NCBI GenBank assembly: GCA_963765075.1
Contig: CAVXVA010000007.1
Location: 62,001-126,000 of the forward strand
DNA from: JAENVU01 sp963765075
GTDB lineage: Bacteria > Actinomycetota > Acidimicrobiia > IMCC26256 > JAENVU01
DNA: 64,000 bases
Direction: 5' to 3'
Below the pieces are notes generated by a model, which did not search any database, was not told the origin of the DNA, and saw nothing but the letters and a program-made list of their open reading frames with translations. This document shows positions 7,798 through 14,860 of this stretch, in pieces. The first letter of the stretch is position 1. Each line of letters begins with the position of its first letter. Both the position numbers and the translations under genes were made by a program.

Positions 7798-8736
7798 GTG
7801 TTCTGGTGGAGGCGGGCTGACGGCGACCTGGTCAAGGACGGCACGGACCTGCGCCGAATCATGCCGTACGTCATGCGGTCCCGAACCGGTGCGACCGTGC
7901 ACTTCGATCAGCGCATCGATGTCGGCAACGCGGAACGGTTCGTGCGGGCGTTCAATGAAGCCCACCCCGAGACCCGGACGACGCTGTTCCACGTGGTGAT
8001 GTGGGCAGCGCGGCAGGGACTCACCGAGTATCCGGCGCTGAACCGGTTCGTGGCCGGTGGCCGCCTTTATCAGCGGGCCGGGATCTGGATCTCGTACTCG
8101 GCGAAACAACGCATGAAGCGCGGCGCGCCCTTGCTCGTACTCAAGCGCCAGTTCGAACCGGAGGAATCGTTCCCGGCGATGGTGACCGCCATGGGGACAC
8201 AGCTGCAGTCGGCGAAGTTCGGTGGGGCGAAGAGCACGGTCGACAGTGAGTTGGGGATCATCCTGAAGCTGCCCGGTGTGCTCCGCCGGGTCGTGTTCGC
8301 CGCCTACCGTGGGCTGGAAGCCTTCGGTGTGTTCCCCAGCGCGTTCATCGAGAACGACCCGCTGTACGCGTCGATGTTCCTCACCGATCTCGGTTCGATC
8401 GGGCTCGACCCGGCGTATCACCACCTCTACGAGTACGGCACGATCGGCATCTTCGGTGCGGTCGGTCGAGCCCGCAACGAACTCGTCGGCGATGTCAACA
8501 CCGGGCGCATGGAGAAACGACGAATCGCGGCCATCCGTTGGAGTTTCGACGAGCGCGTCGAAGATGGTCTCTCCGCCGGGTACGCACTGAAGCACGTCAA
8601 GAAGCTGATCGAGGATCCGGTGGCGTGGGGGATCGCCGCCGATGACCCGGCGACGACGGCCGGCCTCGGACCATCCGAGGTCGACCTCACCGGGACCTCC
8701 GCCGACCCGGTTCCCGCCCCGGCCGACGAGCGGTGA
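7798..8736 (+). CDS. 2-oxoacid dehydrogenase E2-like / CAT-fold acyltransferase lacking the catalytic His
   Basis: 312 aa with the trimeric CAT-like fold of E2 acyltransferase catalytic domains, but without lipoyl or E3-binding domains. The region TLFHVVMWAARQGLTEYPALN and the late FDERVEDGLSAGYAL correspond to conserved E2 segments. In true E2 and chloramphenicol acetyltransferases the second segment is DHRxxDG with a catalytic His; here it is DERVEDG, so that His is Glu. Activity may be altered or absent. It overlaps the gamma-glutamyltransferase gene by 4 bp (GTGA), suggesting coupled translation. The C-terminal 30 residues (from DDPATTAG) look disordered. Confidence 0.7.
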   Translation: MFWWRRADGDLVKDGTDLRRIMPYVMRSRTGATVHFDQRIDVGNAERFVRAFNEAHPETRTTLFHVVMWAARQGLTEYPALNRFVAGGRLYQRAGIWISYSAKQRMKRGAPLLVLKRQFEPEESFPAMVTAMGTQLQSAKFGGAKSTVDSELGIILKLPGVLRRVVFAAYRGLEAFGVFPSAFIENDPLYASMFLTDLGSIGLDPAYHHLYEYGTIGIFGAVGRARNELVGDVNTGRMEKRRIAAIRWSFDERVEDGLSAGYALKHVKKLIEDPVAWGIAADDPATTAGLGPSEVDLTGTSADPVPAPADER

Positions 8737-10283
8737 TCACGAATCACGCCGCGCCATTCCCGCAGGCGGGGCTGGCGACCCCTCACTACCTCGCGTCGGC
8801 CGCCGGCGCCGCGGTGCTCGCCCGGGGTGGGAACGCGATCGACGCGATCGTCGGCGCGAATCTTGCGCTCGGAGTGGTCGCTCCGTACTACTGCGGGTAC
8901 GGCGGTGACCTCTTCGCGATCGTGTGGGACGGCGAACTGCACGGGTACCTCGGCTCGGGGCGGTCACCCGGCGCGGCCACCATCGCGGGAGTGCGGGACG
9001 CGTTGGCCGGGACCCCGCTGCTGATCGGTCCGCATTCGGTCACCGTGCCGGGTGCCGTTGCGGGCTGGTTCGACCTGCTGGAGCGGTGGGGGACCATGAG
9101 CTTCGGCGATCTCGCGAGCGACGCGATTCGCTACGCACGCGGCGGCATCCGGGTCACGCCACTCGGCGCAGCCGCCGCGCAGGGCTTCACGCGCTTCTAC
9201 CGCGACTTCCCGGAATGGCAGGCCGTCTACGGCGGGCTCGAGGTCGGTACCTCACTCCGGCAAGCGCCGCTGGCCCGGCTCATCGAACTCCTCGCGGCCG
9301 ACGGGCCCGACGCGTATCACCGCGGGCCGGTGGCCGACGACATCGTGGCCACCTTGAGTCGCTACGGCGGGTTCATGGCCGGCACTGACCTGGCGGCCCA
9401 TGCCGGTGAGTGGTGCGATCCCCTGCGAGCGGCCTATCGCGACGTCGAGATTGCGCAACTCCCCCCACCGACCCAGGGCGCTGCGGTGCTCGAGATCATG
9501 CGCATTCTCGATGGCTTCGACCTCGCGGCGATGTCACCGGTGGACCGAACTCACGTGGTGATCGAAGCCGTGAAGATCGGGTTGCGTGATCGCGACGATC
9601 ACCTGACCGATCCGGCGGCGATGACCATCGATCCGGGCGCACTGTTCGGTGATGACTGGGTGGCTCGTCGCCGAGACGCGATCGACCTCGGTCGGGCGAC
9701 GGTCCCCGAACCCGGCCACCCCCAGCGGGGCGGGACGGCCTATCTCTGTGCGGCCGACGGCGATGGGCTGCTGGTGAGCTTGATTCAGTCCAACTTCTTG
9801 TCGTTCGGGTCCGGCGTGCACGTGCCGGAGTGGGGCATCAACCTCAACAACCGCGGGTCGTCCTTCGCGTTGGATCCCGAACGGGTCAACGCCTTGGCGC
9901 CGGGCAAGCGGCCCATGCACACGTTGATCCCGGCGATGGTGCTGCGCGACGGGACTCCTTCGTTGGTCTTCGGTTCGATGGGCGGTGACGCCCAAGCGCA
10001 GGTTCATGCCCAAGTGCTCAGTGCGATCGTCGACGACGGCGCTGACCCGCAGGCGGCGATCAGCGCACCACGGTGGCGAGTCGAGCCGTTCGACTGGCGA
10101 GTCCGCGCCGAGGCGTCGATCGATGCCAACGTGTGCGACGGTTTGGTGGCGCGGGGCCACGACCTCGTGGCGGTGCCCGACCTGGATTCAGGAATGGGTC
10201 ACGCGCACGCGATCCGCGTCGACCGGCCCGGATACGCAGTGGCCACCGACCCGCGGGCCGAAGGTGCCGCGGTCGGCTTGTAG
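8733..10283 (+). CDS. ggt: Gamma-glutamyltransferase family Ntn-hydrolase
   Basis: 516 aa, slightly short for GGT (about 550). The large-subunit part contains GGNAIDAIVGANLALGVV and the YCGYGGDLF segment. The self-cleavage and catalytic Thr is in GGTAYLC (about residue 335), followed by the small-subunit segments NNRGSSF and GSMGGDAQAQ. These enzymes cut gamma-glutamyl bonds such as those of glutathione or related thiols. No signal peptide is visible, so this member may act in the cytoplasm. The GTG start overlaps the upstream stop. The TAG stop at 10281 forms the first bases of the next gene's -10 box. Confidence 0.85.
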   Translation: MITNHAAPFPQAGLATPHYLASAAGAAVLARGGNAIDAIVGANLALGVVAPYYCGYGGDLFAIVWDGELHGYLGSGRSPGAATIAGVRDALAGTPLLIGPHSVTVPGAVAGWFDLLERWGTMSFGDLASDAIRYARGGIRVTPLGAAAAQGFTRFYRDFPEWQAVYGGLEVGTSLRQAPLARLIELLAADGPDAYHRGPVADDIVATLSRYGGFMAGTDLAAHAGEWCDPLRAAYRDVEIAQLPPPTQGAAVLEIMRILDGFDLAAMSPVDRTHVVIEAVKIGLRDRDDHLTDPAAMTIDPGALFGDDWVARRRDAIDLGRATVPEPGHPQRGGTAYLCAADGDGLLVSLIQSNFLSFGSGVHVPEWGINLNNRGSSFALDPERVNALAPGKRPMHTLIPAMVLRDGTPSLVFGSMGGDAQAQVHAQVLSAIVDDGADPQAAISAPRWRVEPFDWRVRAEASIDANVCDGLVARGHDLVAVPDLDSGMGHAHAIRVDRPGYAVATDPRAEGAAVGL

Positions 10284-10286
10284 CCT
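10281..10286 (+). promoter_or_regulatory. -10 hexamer TAGCCT for the MoxR gene, overlapping the ggt stop
   Basis: The stop codon TAG of ggt is the first half of TAGCCT. The ATG of the MoxR-type gene follows after 6 nt (GACCCG). Confidence 0.5.
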
Positions 10287-10292
10287 GACCCG

Positions 10293-11183
10293 ATGATCGA
10301 GACGGTCGAAGAGGTCAGTGACGCGTTGGACGCGCACGACTACTTCGCCGGTCCGGGCCTCGCCACGGCGGTGTTTCTCGCTCTCACGCTGGGTCGGCCG
10401 CTGCTCCTCGAGGGCGAGGCGGGTGTCGGCAAGACCGAGGTGGCCAAGGTGCTCGCGCGCTGGACCGGTGGCGAACTGCTCCGGCTCCAGTGTTACGAAG
10501 GCATCGACGCGGCTCAGGCTCTGTACGAGTGGGACTACTCGCGCCAACTCCTGCACCTGCGGGCTGCGGAGGCGGCCGGCGGAGCGATCGTCGAAGATGA
10601 GCTGTACTCCGAGCGCTTCCTGATCCGCCGGCCACTGTTGCGCGCCATCGACCATCCCGCCGCGATCGCGCCGGTGTTGCTCATCGACGAGATCGATCGC
10701 GCCGACGACGAGTTCGAAGCGTTCCTCCTCGAACTGTTGTCGGACTACACGGTGACGATCCCCGAGATCGGCGAGATCCGCGCCGCCACCATTCCGGTGG
10801 TGATCCTGACGTCGAACCGCACCCGCGACGTGCACGATGCACTCAAGCGTCGGTGTCTGTACCACTGGATCGACCATCCGGAGTTCGACCAGGAGGTCGC
10901 GATCATCCAACGGAAGGCGCCCGGGGTGTCGAGCGCGCTGGCGAGCGCCGTCGCCGCCGCCGCCCAGGGTCTGCGCGCGATCGACCTGTACAAACCTCCG
11001 GGCGTGGCCGAGACCATCGACTGGGCCTCGGCCCTCGCTCGGCTCGGACACGACCAGCTGGACGACACCACCGTCATGGAGACGCTCGGCGTGGTGCTCA
11101 AGTACCGCGAGGACCACGCGCGCGTCCGGGCCCTGGGGGTCGCGGAGATCTTGGCGGTCGGGAGCCATGCCCACGGCGGTTGA
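10293..11183 (+). CDS. coxD: MoxR-type AAA+ ATPase, CoxD-like
   Basis: 296 aa. Walker A GEAGVGKT (about residues 40-47), Walker B LLIDEID (about 130-136) and sensor-1 ILTSNRTRD are intact. In CO-dehydrogenase clusters CoxD acts with the VWA protein CoxE as a chaperone that matures the copper-molybdenum site. The neighbours support this: CoxE-like, XdhC/CoxI-like and XdhC genes follow. No coxSML structural genes occur in the window, so the client enzyme may be encoded elsewhere and could be another molybdenum hydroxylase. Its end overlaps the next start by 17 bp. Confidence 0.82.
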   Translation: MIETVEEVSDALDAHDYFAGPGLATAVFLALTLGRPLLLEGEAGVGKTEVAKVLARWTGGELLRLQCYEGIDAAQALYEWDYSRQLLHLRAAEAAGGAIVEDELYSERFLIRRPLLRAIDHPAAIAPVLLIDEIDRADDEFEAFLLELLSDYTVTIPEIGEIRAATIPVVILTSNRTRDVHDALKRRCLYHWIDHPEFDQEVAIIQRKAPGVSSALASAVAAAAQGLRAIDLYKPPGVAETIDWASALARLGHDQLDDTTVMETLGVVLKYREDHARVRALGVAEILAVGSHAHGG

Positions 11184-12291
11184 TGCCACGGCGGGCGGGC
11201 GGTCGGCCGTGGGATTCGTCCGGCTGCTGCGGGGAGCCGAGCTGACCGTTCCGTTCGACAGCACGGTGGTCTTCGCCTCGGCGTTGGCGCGGGTGGGCTG
11301 GGCCGACCCGAACAACGTCTACTGGGCGGCCCGGGCCACGCTGTGTCGCCGCCCCGAAGACGTCGAGCGCTTCGACGCGTGTTTCCTGGCCTGGTTCGGC
11401 GAGCGCCGGCGCCCCACCGCTGCCCCGACTCCACCGTCGGAGGTCGTCGTGGCGCTCGACGTCGAGGCCGAGGAGCAGGGCGACGATGACGTCACCGACG
11501 ATGGTGACGAGCATCGCGTCCTCGCGGTCCGGTTCAGCCGGGCGGAGACGCTGCGCGATCGCGACTTCGCTTCGTTCTCCGCGGCCGAGCACCGCGAGGC
11601 GCGGCGCGCGATTGCCGAACTGCGGGTCGCGGGACCGATGCGGCGGTCCCGACGCCAGATGCCGTCGCGTCGGCGCGGCCACCCGGATGTCGGACGCACG
11701 CTGCGGTCATCACTGCGGACCGGCGGCGAGCCCTTCACCCGGACGTTCCGGGCGCCGACGCTCCGACCGCGGCGGCTGGTGGTGTTGTGCGATGTGAGTG
11801 GATCCATGGAGCCGTACTCACGCGTGATCGTGCGGTTCTTGCAGAGCGCCGTCGTCGCGCGTCGGCAGGTGGAGGCATTCGCGATCGGCACGCGCTTGAC
11901 CCGGATCACCCGTGAACTCTCCAATCGGGATCCCGACGCGGCGATCGCGGCGGCGGCGAGCCGCGTGAACGATTGGTCCGGCGGTACCCGGCTCGGCGAG
12001 GCCATTTCGGAGTTCAATACGGAATGGGGGATCCGGGGTATGGCCCGCGGTGCCGTCGTGGTCATCGTCTCCGACGGCTGGGACCGGGGCCGGCCGGAAC
12101 TCTTGGGCGAACAGATGCGGCGGCTGCATCGGGTGGCGCATCGGGTGGTCTGGGTGAACCCGCTCAAGGCTTCGCCCGGCTACGCCCCGCTCGCGGCGGG
12201 CATGGCGGCCGCGTTGCCGTCCGTCGATGATTTCGTCGAAGGGCACTCGCTGGCATCATTGGCGGGGCTGGTCGCGGTGATCGATCGATGA
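11167..12291 (+). CDS. coxE: VWA-domain protein, CoxE-like
   Basis: 374 aa. The C-terminal half is a von Willebrand A domain with the MIDAS motif DVSGSM (about residue 209) and later T (WSGGTRLGEAI) and D (VSDGWDRG) elements. The N-terminal part resembles the CoxE/DUF58-like region (LVRLLRG-type start, EVERFDACF-like segment). CoxE partners the MoxR ATPase encoded just upstream in assembling the active site of molybdenum hydroxylases. The frame is open far upstream inside coxD, but ATG 11167 gives the family length. A run of acidic residues (EEQGDDDVTDDGDEH) sits in the linker. Confidence 0.8.
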   Translation: MPTAVDATAGGRSAVGFVRLLRGAELTVPFDSTVVFASALARVGWADPNNVYWAARATLCRRPEDVERFDACFLAWFGERRRPTAAPTPPSEVVVALDVEAEEQGDDDVTDDGDEHRVLAVRFSRAETLRDRDFASFSAAEHREARRAIAELRVAGPMRRSRRQMPSRRRGHPDVGRTLRSSLRTGGEPFTRTFRAPTLRPRRLVVLCDVSGSMEPYSRVIVRFLQSAVVARRQVEAFAIGTRLTRITRELSNRDPDAAIAAAASRVNDWSGGTRLGEAISEFNTEWGIRGMARGAVVVIVSDGWDRGRPELLGEQMRRLHRVAHRVVWVNPLKASPGYAPLAAGMAAALPSVDDFVEGHSLASLAGLVAVIDR

Positions 12292-12319
12292 CCGAGATCC
12301 GATCCCGGAGGGAGCCGAC

Positions 12320-12638
12320 ATGAGAGAGGTGATGGCCGACATCGACCGTTGGCGATCCGCCGGGCAACAGCGTGGCGGTCGCTCGGGTCGTTGCGGTCGA
12401 GGGTTCCGGCCCGCGCGACCCGGGCGCGACGATGGTGGTCAACGATGTCGGCGAGGTGGCGGGTTCGGTGTCGGGCGGCTGTGTCGAAGGTGCGGTCGTC
12501 GAACGGGCATTGGCCGTACTGGCGGGCGACCAGCCGAGCGGGCTGGTGAGTTTCGGGTTCTCCGACGACGAAGCGTTCGCGGTGGGCCTCACGTGCGGCG
12601 GGACGATCCACCTGTTCGTGGAGCCTCTCGATTGGTAG
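12320..12638 (+). CDS. XdhC/CoxI-family N-terminal domain protein, with an apparent frameshift
   Basis: A strong GGAGGG site precedes ATG 12320, whose frame gives the family-typical start MREVMADIDRWRSAGQ. At about 12371 the frame must shift by one base to enter VAVARVVAVEGSGPRDPGA, the conserved XdhC_CoxI core with its SGGCVEG and LTCGGT motifs, which ends at TAG 12638. One extra base near 12371 explains this. If real, only the shorter frame from GTG 12372 (88 aa) could be made, without the binding site. XdhC-type proteins bind molybdenum cofactor and help insert its sulfurated form into molybdenum hydroxylases. Separate genes for the two XdhC domains are known in actinobacteria. Confidence 0.7.
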
Positions 12639-13441
12639 CCGCCACGCCGATCTACGACGCCTTGGCGCGTGCCCTGCGAGCGGACCGCCCCGTCGCACTG
12701 GCGACCATCGTGGAAGGCGTCGGGGTCGGTGCCAAGTTGCTCGTCGATCCGGACCGACCCCTTCTGGGCTCACTCGGCAACGATGACCTGGACCGGGTCG
12801 TCGCCCGCGACGCCCGGGCCGAACTGGGCGCCGGGCTGTCGTCGACCCGTCACTACGGCGAACACGGGGAGGCTCGCGAGCGGGCGGTGAGCGTCTTCAT
12901 CGAAAGCTTCGCGGCGCCGCCGCGGATGGTCATCTTCGGTGCCGTCGATTTCACCGCGGCCTTGGCGCGGGTCGCGAAGGTGCTCGGCTACCAGGTGACG
13001 GTGTGTGACGCTCGGTCGGCCTTTGCCACGGCCGCCCGATTCCCGATGGCCGATCTCGTGGTCAATGACTGGCCGGACCGGCACCTTGCGAGCGTGGAAC
13101 CGCTCGGCCACCGTGACGCGGTCTGTGTTCTGACTCACGACGCGAAGTTCGATGTGCCGGCGATCGTTGCCGCGCTCGCGACCGACGTCGGGTACTTGGG
13201 GGCGATGGGATCTCGGCGCACGCACGCCACCCGGATGGACCGACTCCGCGAGGCGGGCGTCGACGAAACGGCGCTGGCCCGGGTGATGGCGCCGATCGGC
13301 CTCGACATCGGTGCCCGCACCCCCGAAGAGACTGCGGTCGCGATCTGCGCCGAGATCATCGCGCGGCGGACGAACGTGACCGGGGTGCCGTCGCTCCGAG
13401 ATGGCGTCGGGCCGATTCACCGACGTGCGAAGATCACCTGA
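12632..13441 (+). CDS. XdhC-family Rossmann-domain protein
   Basis: 269 aa beginning at TTG 12632, whose codon overlaps the TAG of the preceding gene. The N-terminal 110 residues resemble part of the XdhC_CoxI region (PVALATIVEGVGVGAKLLV). The C-terminal part is the XdhC Rossmann domain with MVIFGAVDFTAALARVAKVLGY and GYLGAMGSRRTHATR, which end XdhC proteins. The usual GAGHV glycine signature is altered to FGAVDF. The presumed role is molybdenum-cofactor handling together with the preceding gene and CoxD/CoxE. It shares its last base with the ATG of the SDR gene. Confidence 0.8.
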   Translation: MVAATPIYDALARALRADRPVALATIVEGVGVGAKLLVDPDRPLLGSLGNDDLDRVVARDARAELGAGLSSTRHYGEHGEARERAVSVFIESFAAPPRMVIFGAVDFTAALARVAKVLGYQVTVCDARSAFATAARFPMADLVVNDWPDRHLASVEPLGHRDAVCVLTHDAKFDVPAIVAALATDVGYLGAMGSRRTHATRMDRLREAGVDETALARVMAPIGLDIGARTPEETAVAICAEIIARRTNVTGVPSLRDGVGPIHRRAKIT

Positions 13442-14187
13442 TGGACCTGGGAATTGCTGGACGTCGAGCCGCGGTCGCCGCGGCGTCGAAGGGACTCGGA
13501 TTCGCGGCCGCGGCCGCCCTTGCCGCCGAGGGCGTCCGGGTGGCGATCTGCAGTCGCAACGCCGATGAGATCACGGCGGCGGCGGAGCGGATCGGACCGA
13601 ACGCCATTCCGATCGTGGCCGACGTGGGGTCGGTCGCCGGGGCGGAAGCGTTCATGGTGGACGCGGGAGATGCGCTCGGAGGCATCGACATTCTGATTGC
13701 CAACGCCGGTGGACCTCCACCAGGCGACTTCGCGGCCATCGCCGAGGTCGACGCGTACGCGCGTGCCTTCGAGCTCAATGCCCTGTCGACGATCGCGATG
13801 TGCCAGGCGACGATTCCGGCCATGCGCTCGCAGCACTGGGGGAGGGTTGTCGCGATCACGTCGATCGCGGCGCGTCAGCCGATCGCCAACCTGATCCTGT
13901 CGAACACCGCCCGGGCGGGCCTCACGGGATTCCTGAAGACGGTGGCGCGCGAGGTGGCCGCCGACGGGGTCACGGTCAACAGCCTGCAGCCGGGACTCCA
14001 CGCGACCGAGCGGATCACGGGCCTCCACGGTGACGTTACGGGCCTGGGTGCGACCGTTCCTGCGGGCCGGGTGGGCGATCCGGCCGACTTCGGTCGGATG
14101 GTGGCGTTCCTGTGTTCCGAATCGGCGAACTACGTGACCGGCACCGCGATCCCCGTCGACGGCGGAGCCGACGCCGGCCTGCAGTAG
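13441..14187 (+). CDS. SDR-family oxidoreductase with a non-canonical active site
   Basis: 248 aa with the short-chain dehydrogenase fold: cofactor loop AASKGLGFA, NAG motif (IANAGGPP), catalytic-strand Ser (ITSIAAR) and the C-terminal PVDGG. At the place of the catalytic Tyr-x3-Lys the sequence is LSNTARAGLTG, so Tyr is Ser and Lys is Arg. SDRs with this SNxxR variant recur in bacteria, often labelled 3-oxoacyl-ACP reductase; their chemistry is unclear to me. It is translationally coupled to the XdhC gene, so it could act on a substrate of the molybdenum enzyme, but this is only context. Confidence 0.8.
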   Translation: MDLGIAGRRAAVAAASKGLGFAAAAALAAEGVRVAICSRNADEITAAAERIGPNAIPIVADVGSVAGAEAFMVDAGDALGGIDILIANAGGPPPGDFAAIAEVDAYARAFELNALSTIAMCQATIPAMRSQHWGRVVAITSIAARQPIANLILSNTARAGLTGFLKTVAREVAADGVTVNSLQPGLHATERITGLHGDVTGLGATVPAGRVGDPADFGRMVAFLCSESANYVTGTAIPVDGGADAGLQ

Positions 14188-14227
14188 CGGGGCGATTGCG
14201 GAACGGACGTGATCGGAACCCGTGACC

Positions 14228-14233
14228 TACCCT
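14228..14233 (+). promoter_or_regulatory. -10 hexamer TACCCT, leaderless type
   Basis: TACCCT with a 6-nt gap (GAGACG) to ATG 14240. It favours that ATG over the GTG at 14222. Confidence 0.5.
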
Positions 14234-14239
14234 GAGACG

Positions 14240-14860
14240 ATGGACGCCGCACCACGCGATCGGGGACTCTGGACCATTCCGAACCTGATCTCGGTCCTGC
14301 GGCTCGCGGCGGTGCCCTGGTTCCTCTGGTTGTTGCTCCACGACGATCGACCGATCGCGGCCGGGGTCCTGCTGGCAATCCTCGGTGCCACCGATTGGGT
14401 CGATGGGTACATCGCGCGGCGGTTCGACCAGGGGAGCAAGTTCGGCCAGATCATCGATCCGGTCGCCGACCGCGTGCTGCTCATCGCCGGCGCGGTCGCC
14501 CTGTTGATCGACGGCCGCGTGCCGCGATGGGTCGGGATCGTCGTGCTGGCTCGGGAAGCGCTGATCAGTATCGGCACCGTCAGCCTCGCCGCGTTGGGTG
14601 CCCGCCGGATCGAAGTGCAGTGGGTCGGGAAGGCGGGAACGCTGGCACTGATGTTTGCCTTACCGATGTTCCTGTGGCTCGACGACACGCCGTCGGGCGT
14701 GGGTCACGATGTCCTCGCCATCGTGACCTGGACATTCACCCTGGCCGGTCTGGCGCTCAGCTACTACGCCACCCTCGGCTACATCCCGATCGCGCGGAAC
14801 GCGCTACGCGAGGGACGGGAAGGACGGGAAGCACGAATGACCACCAGGGAGACATCGTGA
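14240..14860 (+). CDS. CDP-alcohol phosphatidyltransferase (PgsA family)
   Basis: 206 aa with about six membrane helices. The family signature D-G-x2-A-R-x8-G-x3-D-x3-D is complete: TDWVDGYIARR followed by SKFGQIIDP and VADR. These Asp residues hold the divalent metal at the catalytic site. The likely reaction is transfer of a phosphatidyl group from CDP-diacylglycerol to glycerol-3-phosphate or another alcohol. In M. tuberculosis pgsA2 lies near the same gcvH-garA block, so this is probably its counterpart. The C-terminus has a short repeat REGREGREAR. It overlaps the next start (GTGA). Confidence 0.85.
   Translation: MDAAPRDRGLWTIPNLISVLRLAAVPWFLWLLLHDDRPIAAGVLLAILGATDWVDGYIARRFDQGSKFGQIIDPVADRVLLIAGAVALLIDGRVPRWVGIVVLAREALISIGTVSLAALGARRIEVQWVGKAGTLALMFALPMFLWLDDTPSGVGHDVLAIVTWTFTLAGLALSYYATLGYIPIARNALREGREGREARMTTRETS

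Noticed and set aside
12360..12380. Programmed +1 frameshift in the XdhC_CoxI gene
   Set aside because: No slippery sequence, rare codon or in-frame stop typical of programmed sites; three other breaks in unrelated genes favour sequence error.
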